From: JAENVT01 sp039931555
GTDB lineage: Bacteria; Actinomycetota; Acidimicrobiia; Acidimicrobiales; Ilumatobacteraceae
Assembly: GCA_039931555.1 (NCBI GenBank)
Contig: JBDTRP010000001.1
Location: 1-64,000 of the forward strand
DNA length: 64,000 nt
Direction of reading: 5' to 3'
The notes beneath the pieces were generated by a model. The model did no database searches, was not told the origin of the DNA, and saw only the letters and a list, made by a program, of their open reading frames with translations. How positions within the stretch are numbered: position 1 is the first letter of the stretch; each line of letters begins with the position of its first letter. The position numbers and the translations under genes are program-made. Below are positions 34,434 through 43,054 of the stretch, piece after piece.

Positions 34434-35260
34434 CCCTGTGTCGCCATCGCAGCACGCGAGGCCTGCTGCGTCTGAGCCTCTTCGAAGGCGCTCGCGGCGA
34501 TGTCGACCAGATCGGTGATCTCCTCGTCGGAGAACCCGGCAAGCCGGCGGAAGTTGCGAGCCAGGTGTACGGGGTTCTCGTCGCGCTCGCCGCGGAACCC
34601 GCCGAAGCTGAACAGCTTGTCGACCGCCTTCTGGAAGTCGAGTGCCTCTTTCTGGCGCTGCGGGTCCTGCGCCGTCAGGCGCCGCAGCCAATCGCTGCCC
34701 ATCTTCACGTGGGTGACCTCGTCGGCCAGCATCCAGTCCTCGGCGAACTCCAGCACCGGGTCGGAGAGCACCGTGCCGAAGTCGCGCATCGTCTTGAACA
34801 CGTCGATGGCCAGGCCCTCGAGCGCTCGGTTGACGCCGGTGAGGCGCAGGACGGGATCCGGGTTGCACGCTGCCTCGTACAACAACGTCTGCTCGGCGAA
34901 CTCGCCGATCTCAGATCCCATGTGCTCGCCCAGCTTGATGCTGATCTCGACATGGCGGGCTTCGTCCCAACATTGGCGGGCCATATCGAGCTTGAGACCG
35001 AGCGGCGCGTGATCGCGTCCGTCGCCGAGGTCGAAGTCGAAGCATGTGCGACCAGCACCTTCGAGTGCCTGGATCTCGCCGACGAAGATCCCGTGCATCA
35101 GCCCGCGGGCATTGTCGGTCGCGTTCTCGTATGTCGGCGCCAGCGTGTTGCGTTGCGCGCTGGGTGCCAGGTTCCTGGGGTCGAACACCGCATCTTCGAT
35201 GGCCATGTGCGAGAACCGCTCGTCGCGGGCCAGTTCGGTCACGGGCAACATTCGCTTCAT
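34430..35260 (-). CDS. Ferritin-like diiron protein (DUF455-like)
   Basis: A 276-residue helical protein with four metal-ligand helices: MHGIFVGEIQALEGAGRTCF, CWDEARHVEISIKLGEHMG (ExxH), NRALEGLAIDVFKTMRDFG and WMLADEVTHVKMGSDWLRRL (second ExxH). This E, ExxH, E, ExxH arrangement is a ferritin-like carboxylate-bridged diiron site and is closest to DUF455 or MiaE-like proteins. Oxidase or hydroxylase activity is likely, with substrate unknown. No signal peptide. It is coupled to the downstream membrane protein by a CTGA overlap, so the two may act together at the membrane. Confidence 0.82.
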   Translation of the reverse strand: MKRMLPVTELARDERFSHMAIEDAVFDPRNLAPSAQRNTLAPTYENATDNARGLMHGIFVGEIQALEGAGRTCFDFDLGDGRDHAPLGLKLDMARQCWDEARHVEISIKLGEHMGSEIGEFAEQTLLYEAACNPDPVLRLTGVNRALEGLAIDVFKTMRDFGTVLSDPVLEFAEDWMLADEVTHVKMGSDWLRRLTAQDPQRQKEALDFQKAVDKLFSFGGFRGERDENPVHLARNFRRLAGFSDEEITDLVDIAASAFEEAQTQQASRAAMATQG

Positions 35261-35302
35261 GTCAGGTTCGCCTCCACATTCTCGTCAACCACTCGCCACC
35301 AA

Positions 35303-36037
35303 CTACTCGCCGCAACCCTGACCGCCGAGTACCGAGTTCACCGTATCGGTCGGGTTGACACCGGTGAGAAATCCGGCGAGGCCGTCGTTGATGAAGAAGT
35401 TCGGGCCACCGAAGTCGTCGCCGGGGTTGATGACGGCGGTGGGATAGGTGCCGGTCAGTTCTGCGACCGTCGAGCCGACCCCGATCCCGGCGTCGGTCTT
35501 CAGCCCGGCAGGAGCAATTGCCGGGCCGAACGTCGGCCCATAGACGTAGGAGAAGAAGTGATCTCGACCCGACGTGACGCCGCTCTGATCGCTGAACTGC
35601 AGGGTGAGATCGGCCCACGAGACCTGGCGCATCCTCGTGCCCGGGCAGGCGCCGACCGTCAACGGGTCCACCCACCCGGTGTCGATGGTCAAGGCCCCGA
35701 TGATCGACGTGACGTAGGCGATGACACCGTCCGGGTCGGCGCCGAATGCGGCGTCGCCGAGGCCGTTGGGTCGCAGTACCAGTTCAGCTCCGGGTGAGAG
35801 TGTGGTCGACGTCGACGTCGAACTGGTCGACGTCGAGGTCGACGACGAGGTCGAGGTCGATGCAGCCGTCGTGACGGGCGTGGTCGAGCTGGTCGTCGAC
35901 AGCGGCGCAGAGGACGTAGTGGCCCCCGAGACCGACGACGATGTCGAACCCGAGTCGGTCGACGCCGGGGCGTCGCTGCTGCAGGCGACAATCGTCAGTG
36001 CAACCAGGACCAAGGGAACGAGGCGGAGCGACTTCAC
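35303..36037 (-). CDS. Lipoprotein with Ser/Thr-rich linker, function unknown
   Basis: Predicted exported lipoprotein of 244 residues from a GTG start. The signal MKSLRLVPLVLVALTIVAC ends in lipobox IVAC with Cys at residue 19. Residues about 25-85 are an extended Ser/Thr linker (SSTSTSTSSTSTSTT), encoded by GTCGAC-rich DNA. A globular domain follows with LGDAAFGADPDGVIAYVTSI, GVTSGRDHFFSYVYGPTFGP and GIGVGSTVAELTGTYP. Such domains are frequent in actinobacterial lipoproteins and I cannot assign a function. It precedes the ferritin-like gene by 42 bases. Confidence 0.82.
   Translation of the reverse strand: MKSLRLVPLVLVALTIVACSSDAPASTDSGSTSSSVSGATTSSAPLSTTSSTTPVTTAASTSTSSSTSTSTSSTSTSTTLSPGAELVLRPNGLGDAAFGADPDGVIAYVTSIIGALTIDTGWVDPLTVGACPGTRMRQVSWADLTLQFSDQSGVTSGRDHFFSYVYGPTFGPAIAPAGLKTDAGIGVGSTVAELTGTYPTAVINPGDDFGGPNFFINDGLAGFLTGVNPTDTVNSVLGGQGCGE
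35782..35965. repeat. GTCGAC-rich low-complexity tract encoding a Ser/Thr linker
   Basis: The stretch contains repeated GTCGACGTCGA units and TCGAG/TCGAC variants that encode alternating Ser and Thr in the lipoprotein linker on the minus strand. Repeat units are imperfect. Length variation between strains would be expected to change only the linker, because the units are multiples of three. Confidence 0.7.
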
Positions 36038-36066
36038 AGTGGGAAGTCTGGCACGCTTCGTGGCGA

Positions 36067-36618
36067 TTACCTGATCAAGGTGTCTGCTTCGTGCCCACTT
36101 TCAACAAGCTGTACTGCTCCATCGACGACATCCATCACGGTCACCGAGCAGTTGTCGAGGCTGCGCACGACGAGCCGATCATCGCCTGTGGCGGCGCCGA
36201 TCGCAGCATTGATCGCGATGAAGTGGCTGAACACGACGGTGTCTGCAGGAAGGGCGGCAAGCACCTGCACGACCTGGTCACGATAGGCGACGTACCGAGT
36301 TCCGAGCTCGCCCCATGCCCCACCCATGGCGACACGCAGCCAGTCGATGCGATCCGCCATCGCAACCCCTTCCGGCGACGGGATCTCGGCGACGGCCGGC
36401 TCGATCGACGGCTCGGCGCTCCATGTGGTGGCCAACGGCGCTGCGGTCTCCTGACATCGCCGCAACGGGCTGGTCACGATCGGGAATGGGCCGAACGGCG
36501 CAAGCCGAGCGGCGACCGCGACCGCCTGTCGCTGCCCGATCTCGTCGAGCCCGGGGTCCGGGTCGGTGTCCCAGCCGGCAGCGGCGCGCCCGTGGCGAAC
36601 CAGGTACAGGCGGGTCAT
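36067..36618 (-). CDS. Histidine phosphatase (phosphoglycerate mutase-like) family protein
   Basis: A 183-residue protein beginning MTRLYLVRHGRAAAGWDTDP, with the catalytic RHG histidine motif. TSPLRRCQETAAPLA supplies the second Arg/Glu, and VVFSHFIAINAAIGA carries the late histidine. The fold is clear and the substrate unknown; small SixA-like or PGM-like phosphatases look alike. Its ATG overlaps the stop of the upstream PIG-L deacetylase (ATGA), so the two proteins are made together. Confidence 0.87.
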   Translation of the reverse strand: MTRLYLVRHGRAAAGWDTDPDPGLDEIGQRQAVAVAARLAPFGPFPIVTSPLRRCQETAAPLATTWSAEPSIEPAVAEIPSPEGVAMADRIDWLRVAMGGAWGELGTRYVAYRDQVVQVLAALPADTVVFSHFIAINAAIGAATGDDRLVVRSLDNCSVTVMDVVDGAVQLVESGHEADTLIR

Positions 36619-37415
36619 TCGAACAACCAACCCGACCGCAAGCCGGGCTCTGCACCCATTTCGATGAACCACTCGGTACCGAACGCGTGCGAGAAGGCCT
36701 CGTCGGGCATTTGCAGGAAGAAGCTGGTGTCGGTGATCTGGCTGCGGTGCGCACGCAACGACTCCCGCTTGGCGTCGAGGTACCCGGTGATGTCGACCGC
36801 GTGGGTGATCTCGGTCTCGGGCATCCCCATCGGATTGCCGTCATCTGCGCCCGCGTTCGGGTCGAAGTCGTCCTCCTCACTGATCGGGGCGCCCGCCAGT
36901 CGCGCTGCCTCCATCATGCGGACGATGTGGTCGCGGTTCATGGTGGCCTCGAAGACCTTCTCGGTGCCGGCCAGTTCGGCGGCACGATGACCCACCGTGT
37001 GCACCTTGATGTGGTCCGGATGGCCGTAGTTGCCGTGCCAGTCGTAGACCGTGACCACGTCGGCGCTCTCCTCTCGCAGGATCGCGGCGAGGCGCTCTGC
37101 GGCATCGTCGAGGGGCGCTTGGAGGAACGACATCGGGTCCAGGTTCTGCTCCCAGCCGGTCATCCCGCTGTCTTTGTACCCGAGCCATTCGAGGCGATGT
37201 ACGCCGAGAGCTGCAGCGGAGCGGGCCGTCTCGGCCCGCCGCCGATCGACCAGCGACTCGCCCTCGGCCAGATCTTCGGGCACCTCGCCGTAGTCGCCGT
37301 CGGTGGCGATGACCACCACCACGCGATGCCCTTCGGCGCTGGCCCGCGCCAGCGAACCGCCGGTGCTGATCGATTCGTCATCGGGGTGTGCGTGAAAGCA
37401 GACCAGCGTTCCCAT
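36615..37415 (-). CDS. mca: PIG-L/LmbE deacetylase, mycothiol conjugate amidase-like
   Basis: Zinc-dependent deacetylase of 266 residues. It begins MGTLVCFHAHPDDESISTGG, with the AHPDDE zinc motif, then YDWHGNYGHPDHIKVH with the late HPDH metal histidine. Length and these motifs fit actinobacterial Mca, which cleaves mycothiol S-conjugates for detoxification, or MshB, which makes mycothiol; the two cannot be separated with confidence here. ATG at 37415 has an AAGGGA box. It is coupled to a histidine phosphatase gene. Confidence 0.85.
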   Translation of the reverse strand: MGTLVCFHAHPDDESISTGGSLARASAEGHRVVVVIATDGDYGEVPEDLAEGESLVDRRRAETARSAAALGVHRLEWLGYKDSGMTGWEQNLDPMSFLQAPLDDAAERLAAILREESADVVTVYDWHGNYGHPDHIKVHTVGHRAAELAGTEKVFEATMNRDHIVRMMEAARLAGAPISEEDDFDPNAGADDGNPMGMPETEITHAVDITGYLDAKRESLRAHRSQITDTSFFLQMPDEAFSHAFGTEWFIEMGAEPGLRSGWLFE

Positions 37416-37449
37416 CAAGAATCCCTTCGTAGAAGCGGCGCCGCGCAGA

Positions 37450-38607
37450 TCACGAGGCAACAACGGCGCCGCTGGCGATCAATGCGTCAATTCTGGCGGC
37501 GTCGATGCCCCAGTCGCGCAGAATCTCGGCCGAGTGCTGGCCGGGATGGGCTGGTGCCATCGTGATCTCGGTCACGGTTCGCGAGAACCGTGGCGCGGGG
37601 GCCGGCTGAACGGTCCCGGCGACGTCGACGAAGGTGCCGCGCTCGACGTTGTGCGGATGCTGCGCAGCCTCGGTCATCGTCAGGACCGGCGCGAAGCAGA
37701 CATCGGTCGCCTCCATCAACTCGCACCACTCGTCGCAGGTCCTCGTGGCGAACACCTCGGTCAGGCGTTCCTTGAGGTGTGGCCATGCCGACTTGTCCAT
37801 CTGCCGGGCGAACTCCGGGTCGCCGTCGAGGCCGGTCAGGCGCATGAGCTCGGCATAGAACTGCGGCTCGATCGACCCGATCGACACGTATCGGCCATCG
37901 GAGCACTCGTACACGTCGTAGAAATGGGCGCCGGTGTCGAGCAGGTTGGTGCCGCGCTGCGATTCGTCGAACAGCCCGATACTGCGGAACGACCAGAACA
38001 TGCTCATCAACACCGCTGCCCCGTCGACCATCGCTGCATCGACCACCTGGCCACAGCCGCTGCGCTGTGCTTCGAGCAGCGCGCACACGACGCCGAACGC
38101 CAGCAACATGCCGCCGCCGCCGAAATCGCCCACCATGTTGAGTGGCGGCACCGGGGCCTGACCCTGTCGCCCGAAGTGGGCCAGGGCGCCGGCCAACGAG
38201 ATGTAGTTGATGTCGTGACCAGCCGCGTCGGCGAGTACCCCCGACTGCCCCCAGCCGGTCATCCGCCCGAACACCAGACGAGGGTTGCGCTCCAGGCAGA
38301 CCTCGGGCCCGATGCCAAGACGCTCCATCACGCGAGGCCGGAACCCCTCGATCAACCCGTCGGCCGACGCCACCAGATCGAGCAAGGTGGCGACGCCATC
38401 GGGTTGCTTGAGGTCGATGGCGATGTTGCGGCGGCCGCGCAGCAACACGTCGAAATGAGGCGCGTCGGGTGCCGGGCCGCGAACCGCGTTTGCTCGTTCG
38501 ATGCGCACGACCTCCGCGCCCATGTCGGCGAGCATCATCGCCGCGAACGGCCCCGGGCCGATTCCTGCCAACTCGATGATGCGATAACCGGAAAGTGGGC
38601 CTGCCAT
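37450..38607 (-). CDS. CoA-transferase family III / alpha-methylacyl-CoA racemase-like protein
   Basis: A 385-residue enzyme of the CaiB/Frc/AMACR family. It has YRIIELAGIGPGPFAAMMLA and DMGAEVVRIER near the N-terminus, then RMTGWGQSGVLADAAGHDIN, with the His and Asn typical of racemase members, and NMVGDFGGGGMLLAFGVVCA, with the catalytic Asp of the family. GHDINYISLAG fits alpha-methylacyl-CoA racemase better than formyl-CoA transferase. The role is probably branched or bile-acid-type acyl-CoA metabolism. It is divergent from the LLM gene across 85 bases. Confidence 0.88.
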   Translation of the reverse strand: MAGPLSGYRIIELAGIGPGPFAAMMLADMGAEVVRIERANAVRGPAPDAPHFDVLLRGRRNIAIDLKQPDGVATLLDLVASADGLIEGFRPRVMERLGIGPEVCLERNPRLVFGRMTGWGQSGVLADAAGHDINYISLAGALAHFGRQGQAPVPPLNMVGDFGGGGMLLAFGVVCALLEAQRSGCGQVVDAAMVDGAAVLMSMFWSFRSIGLFDESQRGTNLLDTGAHFYDVYECSDGRYVSIGSIEPQFYAELMRLTGLDGDPEFARQMDKSAWPHLKERLTEVFATRTCDEWCELMEATDVCFAPVLTMTEAAQHPHNVERGTFVDVAGTVQPAPAPRFSRTVTEITMAPAHPGQHSAEILRDWGIDAARIDALIASGAVVAS

Positions 38608-38680
38608 GGTCCTTCTCTAGCACGCGCTTTCGCCTCAACCGCAGGCTGAGCCGATCTCGGTCCGCTGCCGCGCACTCGGC

Positions 38681-38686
38681 TACGTT
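38681..38686 (+). promoter_or_regulatory. TAnnnT box six bases before the LLM gene start
   Basis: TACGTT ends six bases before the ATG at 38693, which has no Shine-Dalgarno. The spacing would place transcription start at or next to the ATG, as in leaderless actinobacterial mRNAs. No convincing -35 box is visible. Confidence 0.4.
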
Positions 38687-38692
38687 CGGCGC

Positions 38693-39592
38693 ATGACCTT
38701 GTTCGGCGTTCACGTCGGCCTGCAGCACACAACGCCGGACGAGCTCCGCACCGTGTGGCGGCGGGTCGAAGACCTGGGGTTCGGGTGGATCTCGGTGTGG
38801 GACCACTTCTACGGCGCGACCGGCAAGCCCGACGACGCGGCCTGCCTCGAGGCGGTCAGCATGCACGCCGCGCTGGCCTGTTCGACTTCCAAGGTCCGTT
38901 GCGGTTCGCTGGTCTATTCGATCGGGTATCGGCATCCGGCCGTGCTGGCCAAGGCGATCACCGCGATCGATCTGCTGTCGGGCGGGCGCGCCGAGATGGG
39001 GATCGGCGCCGGTTGGGCGAAGGTCGAATACGACGCGTACGGCATCGACTACCCCGCTGCCAAGGTTCGTCTCGACCAGCTCGAAGAAGGCATCCAATGT
39101 CTTCGCGGGCTGCTGCACGACGATGTCACCGACTTCGTCGGTGACTACTTCACGCTCACCAATGCCCGCAACGAGCCGCGGCCGGTACAGGCCAAGCTGC
39201 CGATCTGGATCGGTGGCGGCGGAGAGAAGCGCACGTTGAAGATCGCCGCACAGTACGCAGACGGCTGGAACGTTCCGTTCATCGGTCCCGACACCTTCGC
39301 CCACAAGCGCTCCGTCCTGCATCGCTTCTGCGACACAGTCGGGCGCGACCCATCGCAGATCCGTTGTGCAATCAACGTCGGGATCGCCAGCGACGACGAC
39401 AACCTTCGGCATCAGTTCGGGGCCATCTCCGACTTCGTGCGTCCGGGTGTGTTGACCGGCAGCGACGATCAGTTGCTCGACCGCATCGGACAGTACGTCG
39501 ATGCGGGCGCGGACCAGCTCAACATCTCGCTACGCGCCCCATTCGACATGGAACTGCTGGAGCGCTTCAGCGCTGCCTTGAAGCTGGCATGA
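38693..39592 (+). CDS. LLM-class, probably F420-dependent oxidoreductase
   Basis: Luciferase-like TIM-barrel oxidoreductase of 299 residues. MTLFGVHVGLQHTTPDELRT, RVEDLGFGWISVWDHFYGAT, IGAGWAKVEYDAYGIDYP and IWIGGGGEKRTLKIAAQYAD followed by GWN are typical of actinobacterial LLM enzymes that use coenzyme F420, although FMN cannot be excluded. Substrate unknown. It overlaps the downstream sugar kinase by ATGA, which in turn overlaps a lactonase, so a redox step on a sugar or sugar derivative is a reasonable guess. Confidence 0.86.
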   Translation: MTLFGVHVGLQHTTPDELRTVWRRVEDLGFGWISVWDHFYGATGKPDDAACLEAVSMHAALACSTSKVRCGSLVYSIGYRHPAVLAKAITAIDLLSGGRAEMGIGAGWAKVEYDAYGIDYPAAKVRLDQLEEGIQCLRGLLHDDVTDFVGDYFTLTNARNEPRPVQAKLPIWIGGGGEKRTLKIAAQYADGWNVPFIGPDTFAHKRSVLHRFCDTVGRDPSQIRCAINVGIASDDDNLRHQFGAISDFVRPGVLTGSDDQLLDRIGQYVDAGADQLNISLRAPFDMELLERFSAALKLA

Positions 39593-40602
39593 CGATCCAC
39601 GTGCGCGCCCCAGGGCGCGTCAACTTGATCGGTGACCACACCGACTACACCGGTGGCCTGGTGTTGCCGATGACGATCGACCGTTGGACCGAGATTCGGG
39701 CAATCCCCGCCGACACCATCTCTCTGCACAGTGGCGACGAGCCAGAACCCGCCGAACTGCAGCTGCAGATCGATGATCCCCAGCATGTCGAGCCGCACTG
39801 GGCACGGTACGTCGCCGGGGTCGTCGCCGAGATGCAGCCCTACGGAGGCTTCGCCGGAACCGTCACCACCGACATCCCCATCGGCGCCGGTCTGTCGAGC
39901 AGCGCCGCGTTGGAGTTGGCCGTCGCCCTGGCACTCGGTTTCGACGGCGACGCCTTGAGCCTGGCTCAGTTGTGTCGACGTGCCGAGATCCGTGCGTCTG
40001 GCGTGCCGTGCGGGATCATGGATCAATTGGCGATCGCGGCAGGTGTTGCCGACCATGCGCTACTGATCGACTGTGGCAACGTGACCATCGAACCGGTGAG
40101 GTTGCCCGACGAGGTCGACATCGTCGTGACGTTCATCGCCCGTCGCGCCCTGGTCGGCAGCGCATACGCCCGCCGGGTCGCCGAGTGCGAAACCGCGGAG
40201 TCGGTGATCGGCCCGCTGCGCACGGCCGACCTGAGCGACATGCTGGCGATTGCCGATCCAGTGATCCGGGCGAGAGCGCAGCACGTCGTCAGCGAGAATC
40301 AGCGCGTGCGCGATTTTGCGGCTGCACTACACGCTGGTGATCTGGCCGCTGCCGGGTCGCTGATGGTGGCCAGCCACAACAGCCTGCGCGACCTGTACGC
40401 CACCTCCACCCCGGTCATGGACGAGGCGGTCGCGCAAATGACGTCGCGACCTGGCGTCTACGGTGCCCGAATGACCGGCGGCGGTTTCGGAGGCTGCGTC
40501 GTCGCGCTGACCGAGCCCGGAGCGATCGCCGACGGATGGGTCGTACGAGCCGTCGATGGAGCACACCGGGTCGACGAAGCAGAAGCGGGGAGACAGCGAT
40601 GA
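39589..40602 (+). CDS. galK: GHMP sugar kinase, galactokinase-like
   Basis: A 337-residue kinase with APGRVNLIGDHTDYTGGLVL (sugar-binding signature; most galactokinases have GEH where this has GDH), the ATP loop DIPIGAGLSSSAALELAVAL and the C-terminal GARMTGGGFGGCVVAL. The closest family is galactokinase, forming galactose 1-phosphate with ATP, but no galT or galE is near and the GDH variant leaves the sugar open. ATG 39589 overlaps the LLM stop and its own stop overlaps the SMP-30 start, giving a three-gene coupled cassette. Confidence 0.85.
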   Translation: MTIHVRAPGRVNLIGDHTDYTGGLVLPMTIDRWTEIRAIPADTISLHSGDEPEPAELQLQIDDPQHVEPHWARYVAGVVAEMQPYGGFAGTVTTDIPIGAGLSSSAALELAVALALGFDGDALSLAQLCRRAEIRASGVPCGIMDQLAIAAGVADHALLIDCGNVTIEPVRLPDEVDIVVTFIARRALVGSAYARRVAECETAESVIGPLRTADLSDMLAIADPVIRARAQHVVSENQRVRDFAAALHAGDLAAAGSLMVASHNSLRDLYATSTPVMDEAVAQMTSRPGVYGARMTGGGFGGCVVALTEPGAIADGWVVRAVDGAHRVDEAEAGRQR

Positions 40603-41471
40603 CGACGGTGCGGGTCTTGGCAGGCGGTTTGCACTTCGGTGAGGCACCCCGGTGGCACGACGACGTGCTGTGGTTCAGTGACTTCTTCGACTACGCCGTG
40701 AAGACCGTTGACCTCGATGGGCACATCGCGGTCAAGCTCAGCATGACTGATCGGCCGAGCGGTCTGGGGTGGATGCCTGACGGCAGCATGTTGATCGTCT
40801 CGATGACCGCCCGCGCCTTGCTCCGTCTCGACCAAGGACGTCTTGCGCTGCACGCCGATCTGTCGGAGATCGCCACCTTCCACTGCAACGACATGGTCGT
40901 CGATGCCCAGGGTCGGGCATACGTCGGCAACTTCGGGTTCGACCTCGACACCAATGAGATCAACGGGACGCTCGGCGAGGTGTTGGCGGCCCACAGCGGA
41001 GCAACGATTGCCCGGGTGGATCCTGACGGGTCGGTTCACGCCGCGGCCGCCGGGCTGATGTTTCCGAACGGAACGGTGATCACACCCGACGGTCGCACGA
41101 TGATCGTCGCCGAGAGCTTCGCCAACCGGCTGACCGCCTACGACATTGCCGACGACGGCTCGCTGTCGGATCGGCGGCTGTGGGCCGACCTCGGGGGCCG
41201 GACGCCCGACGGGATCTGTCTCGATGCCGACGGCGCGATCTGGGTTGCAAACCCGATCATCAACGAGTGCTTCCGCGTTGCCGAAGGCGGCAACATCCTC
41301 GACGTGATCGAGACCGACAACCGATGCTTCGCGTGCATGCTGGGCGGGCCCGACCGTCGCACCTTGTTCATGCTGACGTCGCGATACTCGCTGGCCGTCG
41401 AGGCAGCGGTACACCGCACCGGCAACGTGTTGATCGCCGACGTCGATGTGCCCGGCGCCGGCCTGCCCTGA
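40599..41471 (+). CDS. SMP-30/gluconolactonase-like beta-propeller hydrolase
   Basis: A 290-residue calcium- or zinc-dependent lactonase fold. It has GLHFGEAPRWHDDVLWFSDF with the metal Glu in GEAP, GLGWMPDGSMLIVSMTARAL, FHCNDMVVDAQGRAYVGNFG (the Asn/Asp metal site), MFPNGTVITPDGRTMIVAES and TPDGICLDADGAIWVANP. All are SMP-30 hallmarks. It likely opens a sugar lactone. It is coupled to the upstream sugar kinase by ATGA, which suggests a shared pathway with the LLM oxidoreductase. Confidence 0.88.
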   Translation: MTTVRVLAGGLHFGEAPRWHDDVLWFSDFFDYAVKTVDLDGHIAVKLSMTDRPSGLGWMPDGSMLIVSMTARALLRLDQGRLALHADLSEIATFHCNDMVVDAQGRAYVGNFGFDLDTNEINGTLGEVLAAHSGATIARVDPDGSVHAAAAGLMFPNGTVITPDGRTMIVAESFANRLTAYDIADDGSLSDRRLWADLGGRTPDGICLDADGAIWVANPIINECFRVAEGGNILDVIETDNRCFACMLGGPDRRTLFMLTSRYSLAVEAAVHRTGNVLIADVDVPGAGLP

Positions 41472-41488
41472 GTCCGCAGACCAACCGC

Positions 41489-42334
41489 TCAGATACGCGC
41501 AACGAGGATGCTCTCGTCACCAGCTGCGTTCAGGCCGTCGGCGCGCCCGGTCAGGTAGCGATCGGCGATGTCGGCGGTCGAGACGGTCCGGGCGTCGACG
41601 AAACCTGCCTCGCGTGCGAGCGCCATCATCTCCTCGGGAGCAAAGAAGCTGAGCCACGGCGTGCCGGACGCCTGCGCACCCCGCGCCGCTGCCTCGAGGC
41701 CGGGACGGTCGGCCTCGTCCAGGAGATCGAAGGGGAGCATGAACGTCATGACGACGATCGAGCCGGCGGCGACACCGGTGAGACGGCGCAACGTCGCCTC
41801 GGTTGCCTCCTTGGTGATGTACATCGAAACACCGCTCGAGGACACGAGCGCCCTCGCGTTCATGTCGAGGCCGTGGTCGAGCAGTGCCCGCCACCAGTCG
41901 TCGTCTGCTTCGAAGTCGACGGGGATCAGCCGCAGCGAGTCGGCAACGCCATAGCCGAGGGCTTCCAACCGTTGGCGCTTCCATGCCTGAGGACCGGGCT
42001 GGTCGATCTCGAACACCACCACCTGAGTCGCGAGCTCCGGGTGGCGCTGCACGAATGTGTCGAGGCCTGCACCGAGGAGGATGTACTGGCCGATCCCCTC
42101 CTCGACAAGGAGATCCTCGACGAACCGAGTACGAGCGACGATCGCCGCCCGATAGGCACGCGTGCCGATCGGATGCATGTCGGGCCGGTCGCGCCAGCCT
42201 TCGCCCGGCGATGGCAATGCGAGGCCGATCTCGTCATCGATGAGGTGCGGCTGCTCGTCGATCTGCACGTGCATGGCGCGCCACAGCGCGGTGCGCACGG
42301 CGCTGCTGTCGGGCGCAACCTTCGCGGGGTGCAC
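41489..42334 (-). CDS. Class I SAM-dependent methyltransferase (LCMT-like, TIGR00027 type)
   Basis: A 281-residue methyltransferase related to leucine carboxyl methyltransferases. It carries RTRFVEDLLVEEGIGQYILL followed by GAGLDTFVQR (SAM-binding GxGLDT motif), VVVFEIDQPGPQAWKRQRLE with the acidic ribose ligand and ALVSSSGVSMYITKEATE. The family is expanded in actinobacteria and typical substrates are unknown; some are O-methyltransferases of secondary metabolites. GTG start at 42334. It is convergent with the SMP-30 gene and precedes nothing obviously related. Confidence 0.85.
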   Translation of the reverse strand: MHPAKVAPDSSAVRTALWRAMHVQIDEQPHLIDDEIGLALPSPGEGWRDRPDMHPIGTRAYRAAIVARTRFVEDLLVEEGIGQYILLGAGLDTFVQRHPELATQVVVFEIDQPGPQAWKRQRLEALGYGVADSLRLIPVDFEADDDWWRALLDHGLDMNARALVSSSGVSMYITKEATEATLRRLTGVAAGSIVVMTFMLPFDLLDEADRPGLEAAARGAQASGTPWLSFFAPEEMMALAREAGFVDARTVSTADIADRYLTGRADGLNAAGDESILVARI

Positions 42335-42354
42335 GATGAGCGGCCGGCGGCCAG

Positions 42355-42975
42355 TCAGCCGAGTAGCCGACTCTTCTGGATGTCGAACTCCTCCTGGGTC
42401 AGGGTGCCGCGCTGCAGCATTCCTTCGAGACGTTGGAGTTGTTCGGTGACGTCACCGGTGGGCGCGGCCGCATACCCGGCTCGGCGCTGGAAGTGGCCTT
42501 CCATCTGAGCGTGAATGAGGTTCTGGACCTGCGCCGGACGACGGATGTCGGTGAACCGCTGTTGGCCATCCTCGCCGCCTGACTCGATCAGGAGGTCGCC
42601 TGCACCCAGCATCCGCTCGAACACGCTCTGGTTGAAGTTGACGTTGTTGACCCGCTCGAGCGGGATCTCGACGCCGCTCTTGCCGACGACACCCTGGCGG
42701 AAGATCAGCCGGTTGGAGGTGATGACGAAATTGGTCGTCAGCCACTTCAGGTATCGGATGACGAGCCAGATGGCCGTCCCCACCAGCAAGATCAGGGCGA
42801 GCACGCCGAGCCCCTTGCGAGCAGTCGTGCCCGCGTCGGTCTTGGCCAGCACGACGATCCCCAGAATGATGCTGCCGAGCAGCGACCACGCCGGGTCGGC
42901 GAAGTACCACCAATGCGGGTGCATATCGAGGGCGATCGTCTCGTTGGCGTTCAGGTTCTTCTTGGGGAACGGCAT
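42355..42975 (-). CDS. Membrane protein with bacterial PH and SHOCT domains
   Basis: A 206-residue protein with two hydrophobic segments (WSLLGSIILGIVVLA and GLGVLALILLVGTAIWLVIR) followed by a YdbS-type bacterial PH domain: TTNFVITSNRLIFRQGVVGK, EIPLERVNNVNFNQSVFERM and LIESGGEDGQQRF. The C-terminus is a SHOCT helix pair (QLQRLEGMLQRGTLTQEEFD). Function is unknown; such proteins sit at the membrane and may take part in envelope stress or transport. ATG 42975; an upstream extension has no domain content. Confidence 0.85.
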   Translation of the reverse strand: MPFPKKNLNANETIALDMHPHWWYFADPAWSLLGSIILGIVVLAKTDAGTTARKGLGVLALILLVGTAIWLVIRYLKWLTTNFVITSNRLIFRQGVVGKSGVEIPLERVNNVNFNQSVFERMLGAGDLLIESGGEDGQQRFTDIRRPAQVQNLIHAQMEGHFQRRAGYAAAPTGDVTEQLQRLEGMLQRGTLTQEEFDIQKSRLLG

Positions 42976-43054
42976 GAACGCGACTGTAGTGACTGCGAGT
43001 CGTTTGGCAGGCGACAACCCCGGCGTCGGGCCGAGGGCCACCGTCGTGCGGCCG

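Noticed and set aside
35782..35965. GTCGAC repeat tract considered as a recombination or phase-variation site
   Set aside because: The units are multiples of three and encode a plain Ser/Thr linker; length changes would not switch the gene off.
41489..42334. Methyltransferase as part of the LLM-kinase-lactonase cassette
   Set aside because: It is on the opposite strand, convergent, with its own GTG start and no shared motif or coupling.
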